Of a stretch of 64,000 nt of DNA, positions 33,158-44,090 are shown piece after piece; within the stretch, counting starts at the first letter, position 1; each line of letters begins with the position of its first letter. Under the pieces are notes generated by a model that was given only the letters and a program-made list of their open reading frames with translations, did no database searches and was not told where the DNA came from. Made by a program: the position numbers and the translations under genes. The stretch covers positions 203,579-267,578 of the forward strand of contig NZ_JBDPLH010000006.1 in assembly GCF_040187885.1 (NCBI RefSeq), written 5' to 3'. The stretch comes from Roseateles_E cavernae. Its GTDB lineage: Bacteria; Pseudomonadota; Gammaproteobacteria; Burkholderiales; Burkholderiaceae_C.

Positions 33158-33976
33158 TCATGCCGGCTGCTTGCGAAACTGCCCGTGCAGCTCCAGCAGC
33201 TTGGCCGAAGGCTTGATGCCGTGACGCCGGCCCAGCTCGATCAACCAGCCGCTGCGGTGCCATTGCCGGATGACGCGGTCGATCGCGGCCAGCGCATCGA
33301 CCTCGCCCTTGCGCGTCCAGATCACCGAGTCCGAGGGCAGCAGCTCGGCGGCAATCGGGATCTCGTGCTCTGCCCATTCGGGGTTGTCGGCCTGCAGCTG
33401 GCGCAGGGTCGGGCCGACATGGACCGCCGCGACGCAGGCACCGCCGCGCAGCGCCAGCAGCGACTCGGGCTGGCCACGGAAGGCCTTGATCTGCGCACCG
33501 TACTGCTCTTCCAGCGGCTTGATGTAATTCGAACCCTGGGACACGCAGACCGGCTTGCCGCGCAGATCGCCCCAGTCCCGCAAGCCGCTGCCGCGGCGCG
33601 CGATCGCGGTGCCGCCGACCTCCTCGAACGGGGTCGGTGCGAAGCCCAGGATCTCGGCCCGCTCGGCGGTCCACTGCATGTTCGCGATCAGGACATCGAC
33701 CTTGCCGGTCTGCAGAAACTGCACCCGGTTGGAGGGCTGGACCTGCACCGTCTCCAGCCCGACGCCCAGTGCCCGGGCCAGGGCCTCGGACAGCTCGACG
33801 TTGTAGCCGATGTGTTTTTGCGTAGCCGGATCGATGCTGCCGAACGGCGGGCCCGACAGCATCACCCCGACCACCAGGCGGCCGCGCTGCTTGAGCCGGT
33901 CCAGCGTCGCGTCGGCCAGCACTGGGCCCGCGAGGCTGGACAGCGCCAGCACGGCGGCCAGCAGCCGGCGCTTCAT
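33158..33976 (-). CDS. Cystine/polar amino-acid ABC binding protein, copy B
   Basis: The start giving MKRRLLAAVLALSSLAGPVL (272 residues) supplies a signal peptide; the ATG overlaps the stop of the copy-A gene as ATGA. The SBP family 3 fold follows: TLDRLKQRGRLVVGVMLSGP, GYNVELSEALARALGV, VDVLIANMQWTAERAEILGF and LRGKPVCVSQGSNYIKPLEE. It is highly similar over its whole length to the copy-A product, so the pair arose by tandem duplication. Two binding proteins feeding one permease pair suggests widened substrate range. Confidence 0.93.
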   Translation of the reverse strand: MKRRLLAAVLALSSLAGPVLADATLDRLKQRGRLVVGVMLSGPPFGSIDPATQKHIGYNVELSEALARALGVGLETVQVQPSNRVQFLQTGKVDVLIANMQWTAERAEILGFAPTPFEEVGGTAIARRGSGLRDWGDLRGKPVCVSQGSNYIKPLEEQYGAQIKAFRGQPESLLALRGGACVAAVHVGPTLRQLQADNPEWAEHEIPIAAELLPSDSVIWTRKGEVDALAAIDRVIRQWHRSGWLIELGRRHGIKPSAKLLELHGQFRKQPA

Positions 33977-34809
33977 CGGCGGCCTTTCAGCTGGGCATGC
34001 AGCTCGGCCAGCAGCGGGCTGGCCGGCGCGATGCCCAGGCGCTTCTCGGTCTCGATCAGCCAGCCGCTGCGATGCCATTGCTGCACCACCTTGTCGATCG
34101 CGGCGGCGGTGTCGGTCTCGCCCTTGCGCACCCAGATCACCGAGGGCGCGGGAATCAGCTCGGGCAGCGGGGCGGCGTAGTCGGCCCATTCGGCATTGCC
34201 GCGCAGCAGCGGATGAATCAGGATGCCGTCGTGCACGGCCGCCACGCAGTTGCCGCCGCGCAGGGCCAGCAGGGATTCGGACGAGGTCTTGAAGCCCTTG
34301 ACCTGGGCGCCGTACTGCTCGGCCAGCGGCTTGGCATAGCTGCTGCCCTGGGACAGGCAGACCGGCTTGTCGCGCAAATCCTCCCAGCGCTGGATGCCGC
34401 TGCGCTTGGGCACGACGGCGCTGCCGCCGACGCGGTAATGCGGGGTCGGTGCATAGCCGAGTATCTCGGCCCGCGCCTCGTTGAGCTCCATCGACGCGAT
34501 CAGCGCGTCGACCTTGCCGGCCTGCAGCAGCTGCACCCGGTTGCCCGACAAGACCTGCACGGCCTCCAGCTCGACTCCCAGCTTGCGCGCCAGATCGCGG
34601 GCCAGCTCGGGGTTCCAGCCGGTGAAGCGCTGGGTGGCCGGATCGATGCTGCCGAACTGGCCGCCGCTGATCATCACGCCGATCACGATGCGGCCCTGCT
34701 GCTTGATCTTGTCCAAGGTGGCATCGGCGCGGGCGGCCCCGGCCATCATCATCAGAACGCCGCCGGCCAGGGCCAGCGCGGTCTTCAATCTGCTGCTGTT
34801 CTTCTTCAT
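33973..34809 (-). CDS. Cystine/polar amino-acid ABC binding protein, copy A
   Basis: The 278-residue protein has a signal peptide (KTALALAGGVLMMMAGAARA) and the same SBP family 3 layout as copy B: TLDKIKQQGRIVIGVMISGG, VDALIASMELNEARAEILGY, LRDKPVCLSQGSSYAKPLAE and a C-terminal VVQQWHRSGWLIETEKRLGI. It is the first gene of the operon that continues through copy B, two permeases, an ATPase and an LLM monooxygenase. The 82-nt space upstream separates it from the dipeptide operon. Confidence 0.93.
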   Translation of the reverse strand: MKKNSSRLKTALALAGGVLMMMAGAARADATLDKIKQQGRIVIGVMISGGQFGSIDPATQRFTGWNPELARDLARKLGVELEAVQVLSGNRVQLLQAGKVDALIASMELNEARAEILGYAPTPHYRVGGSAVVPKRSGIQRWEDLRDKPVCLSQGSSYAKPLAEQYGAQVKGFKTSSESLLALRGGNCVAAVHDGILIHPLLRGNAEWADYAAPLPELIPAPSVIWVRKGETDTAAAIDKVVQQWHRSGWLIETEKRLGIAPASPLLAELHAQLKGRR

Positions 34810-34891
34810 CGCTGTCGGTGTGAATGGGTTGTGGACGCGGGCCAGTCTAGGAGCGGGTCTGCGCGCGGCGAAGGCCGATTGCCTTCTATGC

Positions 34892-36627
<1,736 letters not shown>

Positions 36628-36631
<4 letters not shown>

Positions 36632-37521
36632 CGCAAACCCGGGTTCAGATGGTCGCGCAGCCGGTCGCCCAGCAGATTGACCGACAGCGCCACCGCCAGC
36701 AGCAGCAGCGCCGGGAACAGCAGGATCCACCATTCGCCGGAGAGCAGGAAACCCTGGCCCAGGCGTATCAGCGTGCCCAGCGAGGGCGTGGTGGGCGGCA
36801 GGCCCACGCCCAGATAGGACAGCGTGGACTCGGCGATGATGGCCAGCGCGAAGCTGATCGTCGCGATCACCGTGATCGGCGCGGCGATATTGGGCAGGAT
36901 GTGGTGCCAGGCGATGGCAGCCGGGCTGCGGCCGATCACGCGGGCGGCCAGCACATAGTCCCGGCCCTTCTCCACCAGCACGGCGGCGCGCACGGTGCGC
37001 GCGTACGGCACCCACTCGGAGAGACCGATGGCCAGCACCAGCACATAGATGGCCAGCGCCTCGCGCTGGGAGGGCGGCAGCAGGCCCTGCAGCAGGCCGG
37101 TCAGCAGGCCCGACAGCAGCAGGGCCACCAGGATCACCGGGAAGGTCAGCTGCACATCGGCCACGCGCATGATCAGCGCGTCCAGCAAGCCGCCGGCATA
37201 GCCGGCCAGCAGGCCCAGGCCCACGCCCAGCAGCAGCGAGAAGGCTACCGCGGCCAGGCCCACCGCCAGCGACACCCGGGCGCCGTAGAGGATGGCCGAG
37301 AGCAGGTCGCGGCCCTGGTCGTCGCTGCCCAGCAGATACCAGCGCCCGCTGGCCGCGCCCTGCTGCAACGGTCGGGTGTAGCCGTCCATCAGCTCCAGCT
37401 GGGCCGGGTCGAAGGGATTCTGCGGCGCGATCCAGGGCGCCAGCAGCGCCGCCGCCGCGAGCAGCAGCAAGAGATGCAACGGCCACAGGCGCAGCAGTTT
37501 CAGCAACAAGGTCTTGTTCAT
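36628..37521 (-). CDS. Dipeptide ABC transporter permease (DppC-like)
   Basis: The 297-residue permease has an N-terminal membrane segment (LWPLHLLLLLAAAALLAPWI) and the OppC-type motif PFDPAQLELMDG with HLLGSDDQGRDLLS-like text (YLLGSDDQGRDLLSAILYGA). The cytoplasmic loop reads RDYVLAARVIGRSPAAIAWH HILPN (split by a space). It has the usual DppC length. Its stop overlaps the dual-ATPase start. Confidence 0.92.
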
Positions 37522-37530
37522 CGTGAGGTT

Positions 37531-38496
37531 TCAGGCTTTGCGCAGACGCGGGTCGGCCAGCAGATAGGCCAGGTCGGCCAGCAGATTGACGGTGACGAAG
37601 ACCGCGGCCACCAGCAGCAGAAAGGCCGCCATCACCGGCACATCGACCGCCTGCACCGAGGAGATGAAGAGCAGGCCCACGCCGGGCCACTGGAACACCG
37701 TCTCGGTGACCACGGCAAAGGCGATCAGCGAGCCGAGCTGCAGCGCGGTGATCGTGATCACCGGGATCAGGGTATTGCGCAGCGCATGGCCCAGCAGCAG
37801 GCGGCGCTCGCTGAGGCCGCGGGCGCGGCCGAAGCGGATGTAGTCGCTGCCCAGCACCTGCAGCATCTCGGCCCGCACCAGACGCATGATCAGGGTCAGC
37901 TTGTAGAGGCCCAGGGTCAGCGCCGGCATCGTGATCGCGGCCCAGCCGGCGCCGCTGAGCAGGCCGCTGCGCCAACCGCCCAGATCGACCGTGGGGCCAC
38001 GCCCGAAGGCCGGCAGCCAGTGCAGCTGCACCGTGAACAGCCAGATCAGGCCGATGCCGATCAGAAAGGTCGGCAGCGACACGCCCAGCAGCGACAGGGT
38101 CATGATGAGCCGGCTCAGCCGGCCCTCGCGCCGCACGGCGGTATAGATGCCCAGCAGGATGCCGCCGGCCAGCGCGATGCTGCCGGCCACCAGGGCCAGC
38201 TCCAGCGTGGCCGGCAGGCGGTCCAGGATCAGCTCCAGCACCGGGCGCGAGAGCCGGTAGGAGATGCCGAACTCGCCCTGCAGCACCCGCCCCAGATAGG
38301 CCAGGTACTGGGCCGGCACCGGCTGCTCGAAGCCCAGCTTGGCCAGCAGCGCCGCCCGGTCCGCCTGGCTGGCATCCTCGCCCAGCAGGCTGACGGTGGG
38401 GTCGCCGATGTAGCGGAACATCAGAAAGGACAGCAGCGACACCGCCAGCAGCACCAGCAGGGATTGCGCCAGCCGGCGCAGCAGGAAGTTCAGCAT
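37531..38496 (-). CDS. Dipeptide ABC transporter permease (DppB-like)
   Basis: The 321-residue OppB/DppB-type permease has an N-terminal segment (SLLVLLAVSLLSFLMFRYIG), the GEFGISYRLSRPV motif, the family loop SDYIRFGRARGLSERRLLLG HALRNTLIPV (split by a space) and a C-terminal ADLAYLLADPRLR. It lies 7 nt after the binding-protein gene and 9 nt before the DppC-like gene. Confidence 0.93.
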   Translation of the reverse strand: MLNFLLRRLAQSLLVLLAVSLLSFLMFRYIGDPTVSLLGEDASQADRAALLAKLGFEQPVPAQYLAYLGRVLQGEFGISYRLSRPVLELILDRLPATLELALVAGSIALAGGILLGIYTAVRREGRLSRLIMTLSLLGVSLPTFLIGIGLIWLFTVQLHWLPAFGRGPTVDLGGWRSGLLSGAGWAAITMPALTLGLYKLTLIMRLVRAEMLQVLGSDYIRFGRARGLSERRLLLGHALRNTLIPVITITALQLGSLIAFAVVTETVFQWPGVGLLFISSVQAVDVPVMAAFLLLVAAVFVTVNLLADLAYLLADPRLRKA

Positions 38497-38503
38497 CGGC
38501 GGC

Positions 38504-40081
38504 TCACTTCAAGACCTTGTAGAACTTGAAGAACGGCGCGCTGGTCGGGTTGACCGGGATGTCGAAGCGGCGGGTCGTGGCATAGGTCAGGATCTGGTTG
38601 TGCAGCGGCAGGTAGATCTGCTCCTTCTGCAGCGTGCTCCAGATCTCGGCGATGCTGGCGTCGCGCTTGCGCACATCGCCCTCGGTGGACAGCGCGGCGA
38701 TCTTCTGGTCCAGCGCGGGGTTGGCATAGCGGGTGGCATTGGCCGAGCCGCGGCTGGCGCTGCGCGAGTGGAACAGGTAGTCGAAGATATAGGCCGAGTC
38801 CAGCGTCGGCACGCCCCAGCCATAGAGGTAGAAGTCGGTGTCCTGGCTGTTCAGCGCAGCGGTCTGGATGGCCAGCGGCCGCGCCACCACCGTGACCTTG
38901 ACGCCGATCTTGCCGAGAAAGCCGGCCACCGCGGTGCAGATCGCCTCGTCGTTCAGATAGCGGTCATTGGTGCAATGCAGGGTCAGGCCGAACCCGTCCG
39001 GGTAGCCGGCCGCGGCCAGCAGCGCACGGGCCTGCTCGACCGAGGGCTTGGGCAGGCTGTCGAAGCGCTTGTCATAGCCATGGACAAAGGGCGGCGCGAC
39101 GATGCCGGTGGGCACCGACAGGCCGCGCATCACGACCCGCTTCAGCGCCTCACGGTCGATGGCCAGATGGAAGGCCTCGCGCACGCGCCGGTCGGCCAGC
39201 GGATTCCTGCCCTTGACGTCGGCGTACTTGAGCTCGCCCTCGCCGACATTGAAGCCCAGGAAGATGACCCGGTTCTCCGGCGCCTGGGTGACGCGCAGCC
39301 GCGCGTCCTCGCTGAGCCGGGCGATGTCCGAGATCGGCACGTCCTGCACGAAGTCGACCTCGCCCGACAGCAGGGCCACGACCCGGGTGGCCGGCGCCTT
39401 GATCGGCAGATAGACCAGCTCGCTGATCTCCAGCGGGAAGCTGCCCTTGCCCCAGTAGCGGTCGAACTGCTTGAGCACGGTGCGGCTGTCGGGCTCGCGC
39501 GAGACCAGCTGGTAGGGCCCGGTGCCGTTGGTGTGGCGCGTGGCGTGGCTGTCCTCGCCATCGGCCGGGTTGCGCGGGGTCTCGACGCGGTTGGCCCGCG
39601 CCCAGCTGGCGCTGACGATCAGGATATTGCTCAGATTGGCCGGCAGGATGGGATTCGGCCCGGTGGTCTTGATATGCACCGTGTGGGCATCGACCTTGAT
39701 CACATCGGCGATCGAGACCAGCAAGGCCTTCATGTCCGAGCTGGGCGCCTTGGCCCGCTTGATCGAGAACACCACATCGTCGGCGCTCAAGGCCGTGCCG
39801 TCGTGGAAACGCACGCCCTGGCGCAGCTTGAACTCCCAGACGTTGGGGTCGGCGGTCAGCTTCCAGCTGGTGGCCAGGGTCGGCAGCTGCGAACCGTCCG
39901 GCCCGCGTATCAGCAGCGGCTCATAGATCTGCTGCAGCAGATTCAGGTTGGGTCCGTTGTTGACGGCGTGCGGGTCCAGCGTCGAGGCGTCGGTGGAGCG
40001 GGCCCAGCGCAGCGTCGTGGCCTGGCTGAGCAGAGGCAGCAGGGCCGCCAGCAGGGTCGCGGTGACAAGCAATCGTTTCAT
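38504..40081 (-). CDS. Dipeptide/oligopeptide ABC substrate-binding protein
   Basis: The start giving MKRLLVTATLLAALLPLLSQ (525 residues) gives a clean signal peptide; an ATG 13 codons earlier is less suitable. It is an SBP family 5 protein: LRWARSTDASTLDPHAVNNG, LATSWKLTADPNVWEFKLRQ, GVRFHDGTALSADDVVFSIK, the central NGTGPYQLVSREPDSRTVLK and FHLAIDREALKRVVMRGL. It is the first gene of a four-gene uptake operon. The substrate may be a peptide or, given the context, a glutathione-derived conjugate; the latter is only an inference. Confidence 0.92.
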   Translation of the reverse strand: MKRLLVTATLLAALLPLLSQATTLRWARSTDASTLDPHAVNNGPNLNLLQQIYEPLLIRGPDGSQLPTLATSWKLTADPNVWEFKLRQGVRFHDGTALSADDVVFSIKRAKAPSSDMKALLVSIADVIKVDAHTVHIKTTGPNPILPANLSNILIVSASWARANRVETPRNPADGEDSHATRHTNGTGPYQLVSREPDSRTVLKQFDRYWGKGSFPLEISELVYLPIKAPATRVVALLSGEVDFVQDVPISDIARLSEDARLRVTQAPENRVIFLGFNVGEGELKYADVKGRNPLADRRVREAFHLAIDREALKRVVMRGLSVPTGIVAPPFVHGYDKRFDSLPKPSVEQARALLAAAGYPDGFGLTLHCTNDRYLNDEAICTAVAGFLGKIGVKVTVVARPLAIQTAALNSQDTDFYLYGWGVPTLDSAYIFDYLFHSRSASRGSANATRYANPALDQKIAALSTEGDVRKRDASIAEIWSTLQKEQIYLPLHNQILTYATTRRFDIPVNPTSAPFFKFYKVLK

Positions 40082-40184
40082 CGTGGTGCTCGGGCTGACA
40101 GGAAGCGGCGATGCTTTCATGCGCAGCGAGAAGCCGGAACGCAGATGTCGGCATATGGATAGACGAATCCCGACGCAACCGGCT

Positions 40185-40961
40185 TCAGGGTGGCAGTGCG
40201 CTGAGGAAGTCCCGCAGCTCGGCGCGAAAGCGCTGCGGCTGCTGCAGAGGCAGCCAGTGCGCGGCGTCGGGCAGGACGCGAAAGCGCGCGCCGGCCAGGG
40301 CCTCGGCCAGCAGCGCCACCCGCTCGGGCGGGCTGGCCAGATCCTCGGCGCCGGCGATCACCAGGGCCGGCACCCGCAAGCCGCGCAGGCCGGCCAGCGT
40401 GTCGACATCGCGCACCGCGGCCCCGCAGGCCGCGAAGCTCTCGACCTCCATGGCCGCGATCCACTGCCCGAGCCGGTTCGGCGGGCCGGCGTGGTGGGCG
40501 CGAAAGCCCGGCGTGAACCAGCGCTGCAGCAGCGGCTGCACCAGCGCGCCCATGCCCGCCTCGCGCGCCAGCGCGATGCGCTCGTCCCAGGCCCGGCGCA
40601 CCGGGGCCTCGTTGTGGCCAAGCGTCGCGATCAGGGTCAGCGAGGCGACCCGGCCGGGATGACTGATCGCATGCTGCTGCGCGATCATGCCGCCCATCGA
40701 GATGCCGACGAGATGGGCCCGCTCGACCGCGTGCGCGCGCAGCAGCGCCTCCAGCTCGTCGGCCAGGGCCGGCAGGCTGCAGCCGGCCTCGGCCGGCCGG
40801 TTGCGGCCATGGCCGCGCACGTCGTAGCGCAGCACCCGCCAGCCCTGCCGTCGCAGCCAGTCGGCATGCACATCCCAGGCCGCCGCCCGTGTCGCCAGCG
40901 AATGGATCAGCACGATGCAAGGCCGGGTGCCGGCCCCCTGATGAGACAGCGGCGCCGGCAT
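40185..40961 (-). CDS. Alpha/beta hydrolase at the end of the dlt-like operon
   Basis: The 258-residue alpha/beta hydrolase has an oxyanion region PCIVLIHSLATRAAAWDVHA, a nucleophile elbow GISMGGMIAQ, an acid in ALVIAGAEDLASPPERV and the catalytic His in LPDAAHWLPLQQP. It is similar to the 3-oxoadipate enol-lactonase/BioH type, with no signal peptide. Its ATG overlaps the carrier-protein stop by one nt (TGATG), so it belongs to the dlt-like operon. A thioesterase-like editing role, clearing mis-charged carrier protein, would fit but is inferred. Confidence 0.85.
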   Translation of the reverse strand: MPAPLSHQGAGTRPCIVLIHSLATRAAAWDVHADWLRRQGWRVLRYDVRGHGRNRPAEAGCSLPALADELEALLRAHAVERAHLVGISMGGMIAQQHAISHPGRVASLTLIATLGHNEAPVRRAWDERIALAREAGMGALVQPLLQRWFTPGFRAHHAGPPNRLGQWIAAMEVESFAACGAAVRDVDTLAGLRGLRVPALVIAGAEDLASPPERVALLAEALAGARFRVLPDAAHWLPLQQPQRFRAELRDFLSALPP

Positions 40962-41218
40962 CAGGCCGGCGCGTAGGCGTCGAGCTTGGCGAGAAAGCCG
41001 CGCAGCAGGGCCAGCGAATCCAGATGGCGCAGATGGATGTCCTTGGGCTTGATGCGCAGCTGGCCCTGCTGCTCCAGCGCCGCCACCAGCTCCAGCATCG
41101 CGAACGAATCGAGCAGGCCGCTGCTGATCAGCGGCGTGTCGGGCTCGAGCCGCTCGGCCGGCAGCGCCGCCAGGCCGGCGACCAGGGCGACCAGGGTCGC
41201 GTCGTCAATTCTTGCCAT
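40961..41218 (-). CDS. Acyl/aminoacyl carrier protein, DltC-like
   Basis: The 85-residue four-helix carrier protein has the phosphopantetheine serine in SSGLLDSFAMLELVAALEQQ (the DS motif at the start of helix II). The short second half (IKPKDIHLRHLDSLALLRGF) resembles DltC more than fatty-acid ACP, which usually has DSLDxVEL. It sits between the adenylating enzyme and hydrolase genes, so it is charged by the former. Confidence 0.88.
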   Translation of the reverse strand: MARIDDATLVALVAGLAALPAERLEPDTPLISSGLLDSFAMLELVAALEQQGQLRIKPKDIHLRHLDSLALLRGFLAKLDAYAPA

Positions 41219-41231
41219 GGCAATCTCTCTC

Positions 41232-42836
41232 CTAGTGTTGCGTGGTGTGAGCCTGGCGCGATGGCGCCAGATGCTGGTAGCGCTGGATCAGCTGCGGCAC
41301 GTCGATCTTGCCGTTGCCGGTCAGCGGCAGCGGTCCGCGCCAGTGGTGGAACACCACCGGCGTCATATAGGGCGCCAGCCGGCCGCGGCAATGCTGGCGC
41401 AGCCCGGCCGGGTTGGGCGTCTCGTCATTGGCCGTGGTCAGCAGCGCGATGATCTTCTGGCCGAGCCGCTCATCGTCCTGGCCGAACACGATGGCCTTCT
41501 GCACGCCCGGCGCGGTCGACAGCACATCCTCGATCTCGGTCGGGCTGATGCGGTAGCCGCTGGACTTGATCATGCGGTCCGAGCGGCCGACATACCAGAG
41601 CACGCCGTCCGCGTCGAGGCGCACCAGATCGCCGCTGAAACACAGCCGCTCGTCGGGTGCGGTCGCGACCCCGGCCTGCAGCGGCAAGGCACGGAACTTT
41701 TCGCGGCTGGCCAGTGGCGCGTTCAGATAGCCGAGCGCGACGCTGGGCCCGCGATGGACCAGCTCGCCGACCTCGCCGGGCCGGCACAGCCGACCCTCCG
41801 GATGCAGCACGAGCAGCTCGGCGTTCGGCACGGCCCGCCCCAGCGCACCGCGCTTGGCCGCGAATTCGGCGGGCGCCAGATAGCTGGAACGCACCGCCTC
41901 GGTCATGCCATACATCAGAAAGATCTGCTGATCGGGGAAGCACTGCGGCAGCGCCGCCAGCACGCGCTCGGCGCATTTGCCGCCGGCATTGCTGATGTAG
42001 CGCAGCGCCGGAAAGCGCTGCGGCGCGTCCTCGAGCACCTCGACGATATCGGTCCACAGCGGCGGTATGCCGGCCAGGCCGGTGATGCGGTGGCGCTGCA
42101 GCGCCTCCAGCAGATCGGTGGCCAGAAAGTTCTTGTGCAGCACGGTCGTGCCGCCGACGGCCAGCATGGTCAGCAGCTGGCCCAGCCCGTAGTTGAAGCA
42201 GAACGGCAGCACCGCCAGCACCCGGTCGCCGGCATGGTTGCCCAGGTACTGCACGGTGGACTGGATGGAGCTGACGATATTGCGGTTGCTCAGCAGCACG
42301 CCCTTGGGTTTGCCGCTGGAGCCCGAGGTGAAGATGATGGTGCAGAGATCGCCATCGAGGCCCGGCCGCTCCGGCAGCTCTGCCCGGCGCCCCGCCTCCA
42401 GCAGCGCTGCCCAGCCCAGCGTTCCCGGCCCCGGCTCGCCGGTGGTGACCAGCCAGCGCAGCGAGGCCGGTCGAGGCAGCCCGGCCAACTGCTGCGCCCG
42501 CTCGGCATCGACCAGCAGCAGGTCCGCCCCCAGCTCGATCACCGCGTCGAGCAACTGGGCCGGGGTCCACTGCCGGCTGATATTGGCGTAGGCCGCACGC
42601 AGCCGCGAGGCCGCCAGCATCGCGACCACCTCCTCGACGCCCTTGCTCATGCTGATCGCCAGCCGCGCACCGGGGCCCAGCCCCTGCCCGGCCAGCCCGG
42701 CGGCGCAGGCCTCGACCCGGTCGAGCAGCGCGCGGTAGCTGTAATGCTGCTCGGCATCGATCAGCGCGATCTGCTCGGGATCGCGCTGCGCGGCGCGGCG
42801 CAGCAGCTCGTAAATGCTGATGGGTTCGGACATCAT
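41232..42836 (-). CDS. AMP-dependent adenylating enzyme, DltA-like
   Basis: The start giving MMSEPISIYELLRRAAQRDP (534 residues) overlaps the MBOAT gene stop by one nt (TGATG). ANL-superfamily motifs are complete: P-loop TIIFTSGSSGKPKGVLLSN, YISNAGGKCAERV (A4/A5 region), LMYGMTEAVRSSYL, FSGDLVRLDADGVLWYVGRS, the hinge DRMIKSSGYRISPTEIE and the C-terminal catalytic Lys in TGNGKIDVPQL. It activates an acid or amino acid and loads it onto the adjacent carrier protein. D-alanine is the DltA substrate; the pocket residues were not modelled, so the substrate is open. Confidence 0.88.
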   Translation of the reverse strand: MMSEPISIYELLRRAAQRDPEQIALIDAEQHYSYRALLDRVEACAAGLAGQGLGPGARLAISMSKGVEEVVAMLAASRLRAAYANISRQWTPAQLLDAVIELGADLLLVDAERAQQLAGLPRPASLRWLVTTGEPGPGTLGWAALLEAGRRAELPERPGLDGDLCTIIFTSGSSGKPKGVLLSNRNIVSSIQSTVQYLGNHAGDRVLAVLPFCFNYGLGQLLTMLAVGGTTVLHKNFLATDLLEALQRHRITGLAGIPPLWTDIVEVLEDAPQRFPALRYISNAGGKCAERVLAALPQCFPDQQIFLMYGMTEAVRSSYLAPAEFAAKRGALGRAVPNAELLVLHPEGRLCRPGEVGELVHRGPSVALGYLNAPLASREKFRALPLQAGVATAPDERLCFSGDLVRLDADGVLWYVGRSDRMIKSSGYRISPTEIEDVLSTAPGVQKAIVFGQDDERLGQKIIALLTTANDETPNPAGLRQHCRGRLAPYMTPVVFHHWRGPLPLTGNGKIDVPQLIQRYQHLAPSRQAHTTQH

Positions 42837-44071
42837 CAATCTCCATGAGTGACAGCCTCGCCCGCCGTGCCGGCGGGGAAGCTGGGCACGACAGCGCGCG
42901 CCAGGATGCGGAAGCTGTCGCCCAGGCTGCCGACCTGGTGCACGGTCGTGAAGGCGCCGGCGGCCATCACCCACAACAGGGTCAGGGGCAGCGCCAGATG
43001 GCGGCTGAAACCCTGGCTGAACCAGGTCCATTGGCGGCGCCGCTTCTCGGCCGCCCAGAGGCGGTGGAGGCTGATGCCCAGCGCATGGTGCAGGCCCCAG
43101 AACAGCCAGTGCCAGGAGCCGGCGTGCCAGATGCCCATGATGCTGAAGGTCGCGAACACGGCCAGATAGGGCTGGCGGCTGTGGGCGATGACCGGCATAT
43201 AGACATAGCTCTGGCACCAGTTCGCCAGGCTCATATGCCAGCGCTTCCAGTACTCCGAGACATTGCGCGCCAGCACCGGGAAGTTGAAGTTCTCCAGCAC
43301 GCGGATGCCGAACAGCCGGGCCGAGCCGATCGCCATATCGGAGTAGCCGCTGAAGTCCATATAGAGGATCAGGAAGGAGACGGCCAGAAACCACCAGACC
43401 TCCAGCGTCGACGCACCGGCCAGCCTGTCGATCAGCTCGCGCGCCGAGGCATGGGGGCCGAACAGGCGCGGCAGCAGCTGGTCCGCCACGACGAACTTCT
43501 TGATCAGTCCGTTGATGATGCGGTTCAGCCCGATGCGCAGGTCTTCCTTGTCGAAGCGCGGCGCCGCGCCGTCGGCATAGGACTTGAAGGCATCGAAACG
43601 ATGGATGGGCCCGGCGGTCCAGATCGGGAAGAAGAAGGCATAGGCCAGGAAGTCCAGCGGCCGGTAGGCCGGCAGGCTGCCGCGCTGCACCTCGACCAGG
43701 TAGTGGATCAGCCGGAAGGTGATGAAGCTGATGCCCAGCGGCGCGACCACGTCGCGGAACTCGCCGTCCAGCCCCAGACCCGGCGCCAGCTCGGGCAGGT
43801 ATTTGTACCAGGCCAGATAGGCCAGCAGACCGACGATGGCGGCCAGCGCCAGCGCCGAACTCGATTCGCCATCGCGCTCGCGCAGCCGCCAGCCGATCGC
43901 CAGAAAGGCCAGCACCCAGACGCCCAGGCCGGTGACGCCGAGCGGATCAAGGCTGTAGAGATAGGCCAGCGAGACCAGCAGCAGCAGCAGCGGTCGGGCC
44001 CGCATCGGCAGCTGCCAGTAGACCAGCACGCTGGCGGCCAGGCTGGCCCAGTAGGTCCAGGATTGAAACAT
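42836..44071 (-). CDS. MBOAT-family O-acyltransferase, DltB-like
   Basis: The start giving MFQSWTYWASLAASVLVYWQ (411 residues) is chosen because it follows the small membrane-protein gene by 19 nt. It is a polytopic protein with about eleven membrane segments and the MBOAT signature NFNFPVLARNVSEYWKRWHM and IMGIWHAGSWHWLFWGLHHA, containing the conserved catalytic His. It is predicted to move an acyl or aminoacyl group from the carrier protein across the inner membrane. Genes for a DltX-like peptide and DltD-like protein precede it; DltA- and DltC-like genes follow. Confidence 0.93.
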   Translation of the reverse strand: MFQSWTYWASLAASVLVYWQLPMRARPLLLLLVSLAYLYSLDPLGVTGLGVWVLAFLAIGWRLRERDGESSSALALAAIVGLLAYLAWYKYLPELAPGLGLDGEFRDVVAPLGISFITFRLIHYLVEVQRGSLPAYRPLDFLAYAFFFPIWTAGPIHRFDAFKSYADGAAPRFDKEDLRIGLNRIINGLIKKFVVADQLLPRLFGPHASARELIDRLAGASTLEVWWFLAVSFLILYMDFSGYSDMAIGSARLFGIRVLENFNFPVLARNVSEYWKRWHMSLANWCQSYVYMPVIAHSRQPYLAVFATFSIMGIWHAGSWHWLFWGLHHALGISLHRLWAAEKRRRQWTWFSQGFSRHLALPLTLLWVMAAGAFTTVHQVGSLGDSFRILARAVVPSFPAGTAGEAVTHGD

Positions 44072-44090
44072 CGCTCGCTCCGTCCCTTGC

